A stretch of 64,000 nucleotides of DNA from Georgenia thermotolerans (lineage in GTDB: Bacteria; Actinomycetota; Actinomycetes; Actinomycetales; Actinomycetaceae), in NCBI RefSeq assembly GCF_009193185.1, contig NZ_VUKF01000021.1, positions 21,169 to 85,168 on the forward strand. The letters run 5' to 3'. Positions 1 to 8,456 of the stretch are shown here, piece after piece. The position numbers and the translations under genes were made by a program. Position 1 is the stretch's first letter; each line of letters starts with the position of its first letter. The notes beneath the pieces were generated by a model. The model saw only the letters and a program-made list of their open reading frames with translations, ran no database searches and was not told where the DNA came from.

Positions 1-767
1 TAACCGAGCAGCGCGTCCAGCGACCAGCCGCCCGGGCCGGTCAGCGCGAGGGCGGCGGTGGACACGCCGAGCAGCGCGGCGTACTCGTACCCGCCCTCCT
101 GGGCGAAGAACGCCGGGAAGTGGACCGCGGACGCGGCCATCATCGTGCCGGCCGCGGCGGCCCCGGCGACCGGGGTCGCCAGACCGAGGAGCATGAGCGC
201 CCCGCCGCCGGCCTCGCCGAGCCCGGCCGCGACGGCGCTGGGGCCGCCCGGGGTGAAGCCCATCTGCTCGAACGCCGCCCCGGTACCCTGCACGCCCCCG
301 CCGCCGAACCAGCCGAAGAGCTTCTGGGAACCGTGGGCGAGGAGCACCGAGCCGACGCCCGCGCGCAGCACGAACAGCCCGGCGTCCCGCAGGACGGCGG
401 GGGTGGCCTCGGCCGTCGGCGGGGCCTGCGTGGCCCCTCGCGACGCCGCCGCCCGCGCCAGCTCCGCCAGCACCGCGGCCTTCGCCATCGCGGCGAGGTC
501 GGCCCGCCCCCGGCCGCCACGGTGCAGGGCCCTCTTGACCAGGGCCGCCTTGACGATCGTCGCCGGGGGCCCCTTGGCCATCAGGCCCGTCGGCCCCCAC
601 CCCAGGGGAGCCGACGGCCGCCCCCTGTAGCCCATCCCCGTGGCGGCGCGTCGCTTCCCTCTGGCCGGTCCCGTCCCGCCGGTCATCCGCTCGCGGGCCA
701 TGTGGTGGCGCCCGTCCAGGGCACCCTTGGCCATCGCGGCCATCGGCCACCCGCGCATGTGAGTCAT
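1..767 (-). CDS. DoxX family membrane protein (partial, C-terminus off the window)
   Basis: Reading the minus strand from an ATG at 767 gives one open frame that runs off the left edge, so about 255 residues are visible. The last ~130 residues match DoxX/YphA-type small membrane proteins: a first membrane helix with GSVLLAHGSQKLFGWFGG, a Gly-rich stretch, then helices rich in A/G/L. DoxX proteins are four-helix membrane proteins tied to redox and thiol homeostasis; the exact role here is unknown. The N-terminal ~110 residues are unusual. They are basic, and a MAKG/MAKA-type motif recurs (MAAMAKGA, LMAKGPP, LAAMAKAA). The start at 767 is supported by AAGGGA upstream. In-frame ATGs at 635 and 581 are alternatives that would remove most of the extension. 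Confidence 0.75.
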   Translation of the reverse strand, partial: MTHMRGWPMAAMAKGALDGRHHMARERMTGGTGPARGKRRAATGMGYRGRPSAPLGWGPTGLMAKGPPATIVKAALVKRALHRGGRGRADLAAMAKAAVLAELARAAASRGATQAPPTAEATPAVLRDAGLFVLRAGVGSVLLAHGSQKLFGWFGGGGVQGTGAAFEQMGFTPGGPSAVAAGLGEAGGGALMLLGLATPVAGAAAAGTMMAASAVHFPAFFAQEGGYEYAALLGVSTAALALTGPGGWSLDALLG

Positions 768-1110
768 GAGCCGTCGTCCCTTCGTCGTCGAGGGAACCGG
801 CCGCCCAGGCCGCCGGCCGGACACGTCCAGGCTCGCACCAGGCGCGGGGGGCGGGCAAGGCCGCTGTCCGACGCGCGGCTACCGCGCCGTCGTCGTCCGG
901 AAAGCGGGCCCCGGGGACGGTGGCGGATGCGAGCGGGGGCGGCCTCGCTCTCCCGTAGCTGGCCCCGCTCTCCGGTAGCCGGATGGGACAAATCGCACGA
1001 TCCTGGGTGCCAGCGAGGGGAGGTCCGGCCACCGCCGGGCAGTCAGGGCCGCACACAAGGGCGGGGGAAGCGACGAGGCGCCGCCGTCTCCCGCGGGAAG
1101 AGGGAGCACC
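768..1110. other. 343-bp intergenic region with a 17-bp direct repeat
   Basis: This gap separates the divergent doxX-like and symporter genes and holds no convincing gene. Two 17-bp near-identical copies (CGCTCTCCCGTAGCTGG at about 947-963 and CGCTCTCCGGTAGCCGG at about 966-982) are spaced 19 bp apart. They lie about 130-165 bp before the symporter start. They could be regulator half-sites (inference). Confidence 0.4.
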
Positions 1111-2817
1111 ATGTCCTTCGCCGCACAGCTGGGATCACCCGCGCTGCGCATCGACGCGCGATGGGTCGACCTCGTCATCATCGTCGTCTACTTCGTGTTC
1201 GTCATCGGCATCGGCCTGGCGGCCCGGCGGCGGGTGTCCTCCTCGATCGACTTCTTCCTCTCGGGCCGCGCGCTGCCGGCCTGGGTGACGGGGCTGGCGT
1301 TCATCTCCGCCAACCTCGGCGCCGTCGAGATCATGGGCATGTCCGCCAACGGCGCCCAGTACGGCATGCCGACGGTGCACTACTTCTGGATCGGCGCGGT
1401 CCCGGCCATGCTGTTCCTCGGCATCGTCATGATGCCCTTCTACTACGGCTCCAAGGTGCGCTCGGTGCCGGAGTTCATGCTCCGCCGCTTCGGGATCGGC
1501 GCGCACCTGGTGAACTCGCTGAGCTTCGCCCTCGCCCAGCTGCTCATCGCCGGGGTCAACCTGTTCCTCCTCGGCAAGATCCTCAACGCCCTGCTCGGCG
1601 TGCCGCTGATCCTGTCCCTGGTGATCGCGGCCGCGATCGTGCTCAGCTACATCACCCTCGGCGGGCTCTCCGCCGCCATCTACAACGAGGTGCTGCAGTT
1701 CTTCGTCATCGTCGCCGGGCTGCTGCCGCTCACGCTCGTCGGCCTGCACCGGGTGGGCGGCGTCAACGGCCTGGTCGCCGCGGTGACGGCGGGCCCGGGG
1801 GACGGGCAGCAGCTGCACTCCTGGCCGGCCACCGAGCTGACCGGCTTCAGCTCGGACGTGATGTCGGTCATCGGCATCGTCTTCGGCCTCGGCTTCGTCC
1901 TCTCCTTCGGCTACTGGACGACGAACTTCGTCGAGGTGCAGCGGGCGATGGCGTCGGACTCGATCACCTCGGCCCGCAAGACGCCCATCATCGGCACCTT
2001 CCCGAAGATGTTCGTCCCGTTCATCGTCGTCATCCCCGGCATGATCGCCGCGGTCCTCGTGCCGGCGCTGTCGGAGTACAAGGCCGCCCAGTACGCCGGC
2101 ACCCCCTCGACCAGCGGGGTGACCTACAACGACTCGATCCTGCTGCTCATGAAGGAGGTCCTGCCCAACGGGCTGCTGGGCCTGGCCATCGCGGGCCTGC
2201 TCGCGGCTTTCATGGCCGGCATGGCCGCCAACGTCTCGGCCTTCAACACCGTCTTCACCCAGGACCTGTGGCAGGAGTACGTCGTCAAGGACCGCAGCGA
2301 CGCCTACTACGTGCGCGCCGGCCGCATCGCCACGATCCTCGCGTGCATCGTCGCGATCTTCACCGCCCTGATCGCGTCGAACTACCAGAACCTCATGGAC
2401 TACCTGCAGACCCTCTTCGGGTTCTTCAACGCGCCGCTCTTCGCGACGTTCATCCTGGGCATGTTCTGGAAGCGCATGACGCCCGCCGCCGGCTGGTCCG
2501 GGCTGGTGCTCGGCACGCTCGCCGCCCTGACGGTCTTCATCCTCCACCAGGCGAACGTCATCACCCTGCCGGGGCAGGGCTCCGCGTTCGTCGCCGCCGG
2601 CGCGGCCTTCGTCGTCGACATCATCGTCAGCCTGGTCGTCTCCTCCTTCACCCGGCCCAAGCCGGAGGCGCAGCTCGTCGGGTTCGTCTACTCCCTGACG
2701 CCGAAGGAGAACCTGCGCGACGTCGTGTCCGTCCGGCTGCCGTGGTGGCGGCGCCCGGTGCCGCTCGCGGGCGTCTCGCTCGCGATGGTCATCATCCTCA
2801 ACATCATCTTCGCCTGA
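1111..2817 (+). CDS. Sodium:solute symporter family protein (SSS family)
   Basis: A 568-residue polytopic membrane protein of the SSS (SLC5-like) family, which couples solute uptake to sodium entry. An N-terminal helix (about residues 21-40, VDLVIIVVYFVFVIGIGLAA) is followed by the family block ending FFLSGRALPAWVTGLAFISANLG, which includes the conserved region after TM1. About 13-14 hydrophobic segments follow, and the length is typical. The closest recognisable subgroup is the vSGLT/galactose-like proteins, but the substrate cannot be read from sequence. The ATG has a good site, GAGGGAG, upstream. The next gene starts 14 bp after its stop and encodes a small two-helix membrane protein, so the two are probably one transcription unit. 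Confidence 0.9.
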   Translation: MSFAAQLGSPALRIDARWVDLVIIVVYFVFVIGIGLAARRRVSSSIDFFLSGRALPAWVTGLAFISANLGAVEIMGMSANGAQYGMPTVHYFWIGAVPAMLFLGIVMMPFYYGSKVRSVPEFMLRRFGIGAHLVNSLSFALAQLLIAGVNLFLLGKILNALLGVPLILSLVIAAAIVLSYITLGGLSAAIYNEVLQFFVIVAGLLPLTLVGLHRVGGVNGLVAAVTAGPGDGQQLHSWPATELTGFSSDVMSVIGIVFGLGFVLSFGYWTTNFVEVQRAMASDSITSARKTPIIGTFPKMFVPFIVVIPGMIAAVLVPALSEYKAAQYAGTPSTSGVTYNDSILLLMKEVLPNGLLGLAIAGLLAAFMAGMAANVSAFNTVFTQDLWQEYVVKDRSDAYYVRAGRIATILACIVAIFTALIASNYQNLMDYLQTLFGFFNAPLFATFILGMFWKRMTPAAGWSGLVLGTLAALTVFILHQANVITLPGQGSAFVAAGAAFVVDIIVSLVVSSFTRPKPEAQLVGFVYSLTPKENLRDVVSVRLPWWRRPVPLAGVSLAMVIILNIIFA

Positions 2818-2831
2818 CGGAGGAGCCGAGC

Positions 2832-3083
2832 ATGCAGAAGGAGAAGCGGAAGATCGGCGCGTTCGACATCCGCAACGTCATCGGGATCCTGCTGGGCTTC
2901 TACGGGGTCGTCCTCGTCGTCATGGGGCTCGTCGCCGACCCCGAGTACGCCAAGACCGGCGGCATCAACGCCAACCTCATCGCCGGCATCGCGCTGATCG
3001 TCGTCGCGGCGGTCTTCCTCCTGTGGGCCTGGCTGCGCCCGCTGGTGGTGCAGCGGGCGCCGGGCGAGGAGCCGCGCGCGTAG
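2832..3083 (+). CDS. Small two-helix membrane protein, partner of the symporter
   Basis: An 83-residue protein with a charged N-terminus (MQKEKRKIGAFDIRNVIG), two hydrophobic helices (about residues 17-36 and 46-66) and a short Pro/Glu-rich tail. It starts 14 bp after the symporter, with GGAGGAG in the gap, so it is almost certainly co-transcribed and may be translationally coupled. Small accessory membrane proteins next to sodium symporters are known in other families (for example the DUF485/DUF4212 partners of acetate permeases). This one does not clearly belong to either, so a role as a symporter subunit is inferred from position only. Confidence 0.7.
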   Translation: MQKEKRKIGAFDIRNVIGILLGFYGVVLVVMGLVADPEYAKTGGINANLIAGIALIVVAAVFLLWAWLRPLVVQRAPGEEPRA

Positions 3084-3125
3084 CGCCTCGTCGGCCGCCC
3101 TCGGCGCGGCGCCTATGCTTCCTTC

Positions 3126-4052
3126 GTGCCCCCAGGTCCCACCGTCACCCTGCTCTCCGGCGGCGGCGGCGGCGCCAAGCTCGCCGAGGGGCTCGCGCGG
3201 GCGGTCGAGGACCTCACCGTCGTCGCCAACACCGGCGACGACGCCGTCATCTACGGGCTGTCCATCAGCCCCGACCTCGACACCGTCATGTACACCCTCG
3301 CGGGGATGATCGATACCGAGAAGGGCTGGGGCGTCGACGGCGACACCTTCGCCACCCTCGGCGCGCTGGGCCGGCTGGGCATGGACACCTGGTTCACCCT
3401 GGGCGACCAGGACCTGGCCACCCACGTCCGGCGCACCGCGCTGCTGCGGGCCGGCGCGCGGCTCTCCGAGGTGACGGCGGAGCTCACCGCGGCCCTCGGC
3501 GTGCGGGCCCGGCTGCTGCCCATGACCGACGACCGCGTCGCCACCCTGGTCGAGACCGACGCCGGGCTGCTGCCGTTCCAGGAGTACTTCGTCGCCCGCC
3601 GCCACCGCGACGCGGTGCGCTCGGTGGTGCTCGACGGCGTCGAGGCGGCGCGCCCCGCCCCCGGCGTGCTCGAGGCGCTGACGGCCGACGTCGTCGTGCT
3701 CGGCCCGTCCAACCCCTTCCTCAGCATCGGCCCGATCCTCGCCGTGCCCGGGGTGCGCGAGGCACTCGCCGCCACCCCCGCGCGCCGGGTCGCGGTCAGC
3801 CCCATCGTCGCCGGCCAGGCGCTCAAGGGCCCGGCCGCCGCCATGCTCGCCGCGCTGGGCCACGAGGTGTCCGCCCTGGGCGTGGCCCGGCTGTACGAGG
3901 GCCTGCTCGACGTCCTCGTCGTCGACGAGGCCGACGCCGCGCTCGCCCCGGCCATCCGCACCCTGGGCATGGACGTCGTGGTCACCCGGACCGTGCTGGG
4001 CGGCGCCGAGGACCGCGAGCGGCTCGCGCGCGAGCTGCTCGCCGCGGCGTGA
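3126..4052 (+). CDS. cofD: 2-phospho-L-lactate transferase (CofD/FbiA)
   Basis: A 308-residue member of the CofD family, which transfers the phospho-lactyl (or phosphoenolpyruvyl) moiety to 7,8-didemethyl-8-hydroxy-5-deazariboflavin in coenzyme F420 synthesis. The N-terminal nucleotide loop (SGGGGGAKLAEGL, residues 11-23), NTGDD (35-39), GWGVDGDTFATLGALGRLG and TDDRVATLVET are hallmark blocks. Length is normal. GTG 3126 is chosen because TATGCT lies 6 nt upstream, the arrangement of a leaderless actinobacterial transcript, and no purine-rich site is present. The stop overlaps the GTG of cofC by 4 bp. Confidence 0.93.
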   Translation: MPPGPTVTLLSGGGGGAKLAEGLARAVEDLTVVANTGDDAVIYGLSISPDLDTVMYTLAGMIDTEKGWGVDGDTFATLGALGRLGMDTWFTLGDQDLATHVRRTALLRAGARLSEVTAELTAALGVRARLLPMTDDRVATLVETDAGLLPFQEYFVARRHRDAVRSVVLDGVEAARPAPGVLEALTADVVVLGPSNPFLSIGPILAVPGVREALAATPARRVAVSPIVAGQALKGPAAAMLAALGHEVSALGVARLYEGLLDVLVVDEADAALAPAIRTLGMDVVVTRTVLGGAEDRERLARELLAAA

Positions 4053-4726
4053 CCCCGGACGCCGTGACCGACCGGCCGGGGACCGAGGCCCTGCGCCCGC
4101 GGGCGGGCGCCGTCGCCGTCGTCCCGCTGCGCGCGGGCGGGAAGACCCGCCTGGCGGGCGTGCTCGGCGCCGCCGAGCGGGAACGGCTCGTCACCGTGCT
4201 GGCCCGGCACGTCGTCACCGCGCTGCTGGCCGAGGTGCCGGTGCTCGTGGTCACCGGCGACCCCGGCTTCGCCGCCCGGGCGCTCGGGCCGGACCCGCGG
4301 CTGCGCCTCGTGCCCCAGCCGGCGGACCGGCCCGGCCTCAACGCCGCCGTCGCCCTGGGCCGGGAGGCCGCGGTCGCGGCCGGCGCCGGCCGGGTCCTCG
4401 TGGCCCACGCGGACCTGCCGCTGCTGACGCCCGCCGACGTCCGGGCGCTGCTCGCCCCCGCCGCGCCGGTGGTCCTGGCCCCCGACCGCGCCGGGGAGGG
4501 CACCAACGCGCTGGTGCTGGACGCCGGCGCGCGCGGCTTCGCGTTCCGCTTCGGCCCGGGCAGCCGCGCCGCGCACGCCGCCGAGGCGGCCCGCCTGGGC
4601 CTGGGTGTGCAGCTCGTGCGCCGGCCGGGCACGGCGGCCGACCTCGACACCCCCGAGGACTGGGCCGCGCTGCCCGGCGACGTGCGGGACCGGCTGCGCT
4701 CCGCCGTCGTGAGCCTGCGCCGCTAG
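4049..4726 (+). CDS. cofC: 2-phospho-L-lactate (PEP) guanylyltransferase (CofC/FbiD)
   Basis: A 225-residue nucleotidyltransferase that activates phospholactate or PEP with GTP to supply the CofD substrate. Visible family features are the N-terminal VAVVPLRAGGKTRLAGVL (the P-loop-like start of the fold), LVTGDP, the metal-binding ADLPLLTPADV, and the TNALVLD...FRFGPGSRAAHAAEA block. The GTG start overlaps the cofD stop (GTGA), so translation is probably coupled; an in-frame GTG at 4064 is possible. fbiB (gamma-glutamyl ligase) and fbiC are not in this window. The convergent neighbour is a nitroreductase, which fits F420-era redox chemistry but is not proof of F420 use. Confidence 0.9.
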   Translation: MTPDAVTDRPGTEALRPRAGAVAVVPLRAGGKTRLAGVLGAAERERLVTVLARHVVTALLAEVPVLVVTGDPGFAARALGPDPRLRLVPQPADRPGLNAAVALGREAAVAAGAGRVLVAHADLPLLTPADVRALLAPAAPVVLAPDRAGEGTNALVLDAGARGFAFRFGPGSRAAHAAEAARLGLGVQLVRRPGTAADLDTPEDWAALPGDVRDRLRSAVVSLRR

Positions 4727-4727
4727 C

Positions 4728-5345
4728 TCACCACCGGCCGCGGTGGACGACCTCCGCGGCCGGGCGCCGCGGGCGCGAGGCGGCCGAGCCACGGGCGGGG
4801 GCCGGCGCGGGGTGGCCGACCGTGACGGCGCCGACCGGGGCGTGGTCGCCGGGCACGCCGAACTCCGCGCGCAGGGCGTCCACCCGCCCGGGCGGGACGC
4901 CGAAGAAGCAGGCGCCCAGCCCCTCGTCGACGGCGGTCTGCAGGAGGAGCAGGGACGCCATGCCGGCGTCCACCCACCAGTAGGGCGCCGCCCAGCGCGC
5001 CTCGTCCCGGTCGGTCCAGCCCTTGTCCGGCTCGGCGTAGCGGTCCAAGTAGGCGTTCCTGGAGGTCAGCACGACGACGACCACCGGCGCGGTCCGCATG
5101 CCGGTGAGCCAGGCGTCCGGCCGGGCCAGGCGCTCCGGCGGGGTGGCGGCGGCCCAGAAGCGCTCGACGTCGGCGGGCCGGTCGAGCACGAGGAAGGCCC
5201 ACCCCTGGCTGAAACCGGCGCTGGGGGCGCGGACGGCGTTGCGCAGCAGCCGGTCCACCGCCTCCGGGGCGACGGGGTCGGGGGAGTAGCGGCGCACCAT
5301 GCGGCGCCGGCGGACGACCTCCTGGAACTCCATGAGGCCGATCAT
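4728..5345 (-). CDS. Nitroreductase family protein
   Basis: A 205-residue nitroreductase-fold flavoprotein. The FMN-binding start (FQEVVRRRRMVRRYSPDPV), the APSAGFSQGWAFLVL block near residues 40-54 and DAGMASLLLLQTAVDEGLGACFFG with VPPGRVDALRAEFGVPGDHAPVGAVTVGHPA in the C-terminal half match the family. It lies one base from the convergent stop of cofC. The C-terminal ~25 residues are basic and low complexity. ATG 5345 is taken; ATG 5333 (MEFQEV) is equally possible. FbiB carries a nitroreductase-like domain in its C-terminus, but this protein has no ligase domain. It should be read as a stand-alone FMN oxidoreductase of unknown substrate. Confidence 0.87.
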   Translation of the reverse strand: MIGLMEFQEVVRRRRMVRRYSPDPVAPEAVDRLLRNAVRAPSAGFSQGWAFLVLDRPADVERFWAAATPPERLARPDAWLTGMRTAPVVVVVLTSRNAYLDRYAEPDKGWTDRDEARWAAPYWWVDAGMASLLLLQTAVDEGLGACFFGVPPGRVDALRAEFGVPGDHAPVGAVTVGHPAPAPARGSAASRPRRPAAEVVHRGRW

Positions 5346-5466
5346 CCCCGCCGCCCCGCACCCGCGGGCCGCACCGCGCCGGGCTCCGGGAAGGGAGGCC
5401 CGGGGCGGGAAGGACGGGGTGAGGCGGGAAGGGAAGCCCTGGGCGGGGCTCCGGGGGCCGGCGGCC

Positions 5467-6048
5467 TCAGGCCACGAGCACCGGGCGCAGCGGCTCGGGC
5501 AGCAGGTCGACCATGGCGTCGACGGTCTCGCGGATGTCGAGCGTGTCGTCGGCCAGGGCGGCCTCGACGAGGCCGTAGCAGCCGTACCCGAGGGCGCCGG
5601 CGAGGGCGTCGGGGGCCATCGCGAGGTGCTCGCCCCGTGCCGCCGCGGCGAGGAGGGCGGCGTGCGCGGCGGCCGTGAGCCGCTCGCACAGCAGCCGCTG
5701 CACCGCCGGGTCGCCGCGCTCGGTGAGGATGTGGCGGTAGACGTGCCGGTTGCCGGCCGCCTGCTCGAGCACGGCGGTGAGCCAGCCGGCGAATCCGCCC
5801 TCCGCCGTGATCGCCGGGTCGTCGATGCGCGCGAGCAGCCCGGTCACCAGGCAGCGGCCGAGGTCCGAGACCGTCGCGAAGTGCTTGTAGAACGTGGTGC
5901 GGTGCACCCCGGCGGTGCGGCACAGGGTGGAGATGTCGATCTCGGCGACCGGCGTGCTCCCCGCCAGCTCCAGGAGGGCGTGGCGCAGCGCGAGGACGGT
6001 GCGGCGGGTGCGGGGGTCGACGTGCTCGGCGTGCATGCCCCCCATCAT
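5467..6048 (-). CDS. TetR/AcrR family transcriptional regulator
   Basis: A 193-residue TetR-type regulator. The N-terminal DNA-binding domain covers about residues 13-60, with the helix-turn-helix in DISTLCRTAGVHRTTFYKHF. The C-terminal ligand-binding domain is rich in Ala/Leu helices. It is divergent from sppA, with 116 bp between the two starts. That gap is AT-richer than its surroundings near 6050-6100, where an operator would be expected, but I see no strong palindrome. The target may be itself, sppA or the adjacent nitroreductase gene. ATG 6048 is followed by further in-frame Mets at 6045 and 6036. Confidence 0.88.
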   Translation of the reverse strand: MMGGMHAEHVDPRTRRTVLALRHALLELAGSTPVAEIDISTLCRTAGVHRTTFYKHFATVSDLGRCLVTGLLARIDDPAITAEGGFAGWLTAVLEQAAGNRHVYRHILTERGDPAVQRLLCERLTAAAHAALLAAAARGEHLAMAPDALAGALGYGCYGLVEAALADDTLDIRETVDAMVDLLPEPLRPVLVA

Positions 6049-6164
6049 GGCGTAAACCGAAGGCGGTGTCCGCTAAAGGTGTGATTTGTTTAGACGAATG
6101 TCGTCCGGTACCCCGGGGACCGGATCCCTCCAGGGGGCGCCGGGGCCCGGCTACCCTGTTCGCC

Positions 6165-7793
6165 ATGCCGCGCCTGCCGGAGCTGCCGCGCCTGCCCGAG
6201 CTCGTCCGCGTCGCCCTCGGGCGCGACTCGGCAGGCGACGGCCCGGACTGGGTGGTCCTCGACCTGCACGGCAGCTATCCCACCCACCGCGCCGCGGGCG
6301 GCGTGCAGGCGCTGCTGCAGCGCACCGAGACCTTCGAGGCGCTCGCCGCCCGGCTCGAGCGCCTCGGCGACGCCGGCTGGGTGCGCGGGGTCCTCGTGCG
6401 TGTCTCCGGCCTGACGGCGGGGCTGGCGACGTCGTCCGCGATCGGCGGCCTGCTCGGTCGCCTCGTCGGGAAGACCCGGGTGGTCGGGTACCTGCCGCAA
6501 GTCTCGATGCGCAGCCTGCTGGTCACCGCGCGCCTCACCGAGGTGGTCGCGCCGGAGTCGGCCGAGGTCGCCGTCCCCGGGTTCGCCGCCGAGCAGACGT
6601 TCTTCGGCTCGTTCCTCAGCCGCAAGGGCATCGCGTTCGAGAACCTGCGCATCCGGGAGTACAAGTCGGCGCTGACGCCGTACTCCCAGGACCGCATGGA
6701 CGAGTACAACCGCGAGCAGCTCACCGCCTACATCGCCTCCGCCGAGGAGAGCTGGCTCGCGGCGGTCGCCGACGCCCGCGGCGCGGACCGGACGACGGCG
6801 GGCGGCTGGTTCGACGCCGACTTCACCAGCGCCCGGCAGCTCCTCGACGCGGGGCTGATCACCCGCATCGCCTACGACGACGAGATCGCCACCCCGGTGG
6901 AGCAGCACTGGGTGCGCGCCCTCGAGCTCATGCGGCCGCAGCTGTCCGCGCGCAGGCTGACCCGCAAGGCCACCGGGGTCGCCGTCGTGCCGGTCGTGGG
7001 GATCATCGTCACGGGGCGGAGCCGCGGCGGCCCGCCGGTGCCGATCCTCGGCGGCCCGCAGGCGGGCGCGGACACCGTCGTCGCCGCGCTGCGACGGGCC
7101 CAGCGCGACGACAAGGTCGGCGCGATCGTGCTCTTCGTCGACTCCGGCGGCGGCTCCGCCCTCGCCTCGGACCTCATCGCCCGGGCCGTGGCGACCAGCC
7201 CCAAGCCCGTCGTCGCCGTCATGGGCGAGGTCGCCGGCTCGGGCGGGTACTACGTGCTCGCCCCGGCCGCCCACGTCGTCGCCAGCCCGTTCACCCTCAC
7301 CGGCAGCATCGGCGTGGTGGTCGGCAAGCCGGTGCTCGCCCAGTTCAACGAGCGCCACGGGCTCAACCCCGAGGCGGTGGGCCGGGAGCGGGCGCTGTTC
7401 GCCAGCCCCGCCCGCGCCTTCAGCGACGACCAGCGCGCCTGGGCCGAACGCATGATGCGGGAGGTCTACGACCGGTTCGTGGCGCGGGTGGCGGCCGGCC
7501 GCGGCCTGAGCCCCGAGCGGGTCGACGAGATCGGCCGGGGCCGCATCTGGAGCGGCCGCGACGCCCTCGAGGTCGGCCTGGTCGACGAGCTCGGGGACCT
7601 CGAGGCCGGCCTCGCCGCGGCCCGGCGCCTGGCCGGGCTGCCCGACGACGCGCCGGTGCACACCGTGCGCGCGCCGCTCGCCCTGCCCGGGACGCCGACG
7701 TTCGCCGAGCCGGCCGCCCCGCTGGCCGGGCTGTGGCCCTTCGGCCAGGAGCAGGTGCTGACCTGGCTGGACCGGTCGGTCACCATCCGCTGA
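6165..7793 (+). CDS. sppA: Signal peptide peptidase SppA, long (two-domain) form
   Basis: A 542-residue S49 peptidase with two tandem ClpP-like domains, as in the 67-kDa SppA type. The catalytic dyad can be placed: Lys167 in REYKSALTPYS of the N-terminal domain and Ser359 in GEVAGSGGYYVL of the C-terminal domain. VDSGGGSALASDLI (about 326-338) and the FTLTGSIGVVVGK block are also family features. Unlike E. coli SppA there is no obvious N-terminal membrane anchor; the protein opens with MPRLPELPRLPELVRVALG, so it may be cytoplasmic or peripherally attached. ATG 6165 is preceded by TACCCT with a 7-nt gap, which suggests a leaderless mRNA. Confidence 0.92.
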   Translation: MPRLPELPRLPELVRVALGRDSAGDGPDWVVLDLHGSYPTHRAAGGVQALLQRTETFEALAARLERLGDAGWVRGVLVRVSGLTAGLATSSAIGGLLGRLVGKTRVVGYLPQVSMRSLLVTARLTEVVAPESAEVAVPGFAAEQTFFGSFLSRKGIAFENLRIREYKSALTPYSQDRMDEYNREQLTAYIASAEESWLAAVADARGADRTTAGGWFDADFTSARQLLDAGLITRIAYDDEIATPVEQHWVRALELMRPQLSARRLTRKATGVAVVPVVGIIVTGRSRGGPPVPILGGPQAGADTVVAALRRAQRDDKVGAIVLFVDSGGGSALASDLIARAVATSPKPVVAVMGEVAGSGGYYVLAPAAHVVASPFTLTGSIGVVVGKPVLAQFNERHGLNPEAVGRERALFASPARAFSDDQRAWAERMMREVYDRFVARVAAGRGLSPERVDEIGRGRIWSGRDALEVGLVDELGDLEAGLAAARRLAGLPDDAPVHTVRAPLALPGTPTFAEPAAPLAGLWPFGQEQVLTWLDRSVTIR

Positions 7794-7844
7794 ACGCGGC
7801 CCCGCGGGACCGCGCCGACGCCGGGCCGCTCCGCTCCCCGGCCG

Positions 7845-8276
7845 CTACTCGAAGACGACCGTGCCGTCGGGCTCCAGGCGCCAGCCGGGGTTGTGCGCGA
7901 TCTCCCAGATCACCCCGTTGGGGTCCTGGACGTGGCCGTGGAAGATGCCGCCGAAGTCGCTCTGCGTCGGCTGCTTGAGCACCGTCCCGCCCGCGGCGAC
8001 CATCTTCTCCACCGTGGCCCGCACCCGCTCGGGGCTGTCGACGTTGTGGGAGAGCATGAGGCCCGAGACGTCGGTGCCGAGCACGGCGCCGCCGAGGTCC
8101 TGGACGAACTTGTCCGCCTGGAACAGCCCGAGCACCAGGCCGGGCGCCACCTGGAAGAAGATGATCTCCTCCGGCACGTCCATGAGCGGCTCCCAGCCCA
8201 GCCCGTCCTGGTAGAAGCGGCGCCCGGCGTCGAGATCCTTGGTGGCGACCGTGATGAAGTGGATCCGCTGGCTCAT
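7845..8276 (-). CDS. VOC family protein (glyoxalase/bleomycin-resistance fold)
   Basis: A 143-residue single vicinal-oxygen-chelate domain protein: MSQRIHFITVATKDLDAGRRFYQDGLGWEPL at the start, then FFQVAPGLVLGLF and the C-terminal DPNGVIWEIAHNP, where the Glu is the usual metal ligand position. This YcaE/PhnB-like class covers isomerases, dioxygenases and resistance proteins, so no substrate can be given. ATG 8276 has GAGGAG upstream. It is convergent with sppA and divergent from the FNT gene. Confidence 0.87.
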   Translation of the reverse strand: MSQRIHFITVATKDLDAGRRFYQDGLGWEPLMDVPEEIIFFQVAPGLVLGLFQADKFVQDLGGAVLGTDVSGLMLSHNVDSPERVRATVEKMVAAGGTVLKQPTQSDFGGIFHGHVQDPNGVIWEIAHNPGWRLEPDGTVVFE

Positions 8277-8456
8277 GGTGTGCTCCTCGGCGCGGGTCGG
8301 GTCCTTCCATCATCGCCGAGGCGGCCGGGTCGGGGGCGGCTTGCGGCGTCGTCGTTCCCGACGGCGGGAGCGACGGTCCCGTGCGCGGGTGTCCCGGCGG
8401 CGGGCGCGCCCGCCCGGTGGCAGACTGCTCGCGCCACGCACCACCGGGAGGGCGTC

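Noticed and set aside
1135..2547. Long minus-strand frame opposite the symporter
   Set aside because: The translation is low-complexity charged residues, without helices or motifs, opposite a clear membrane protein gene.
120..3083. A 987-codon open frame across doxX and the symporter
   Set aside because: It is Arg/Gly/His-rich, antisense or out of frame to the real genes, and becomes sensible only in its last 83 codons (the 2832-3083 gene). High GC makes such long frames common.
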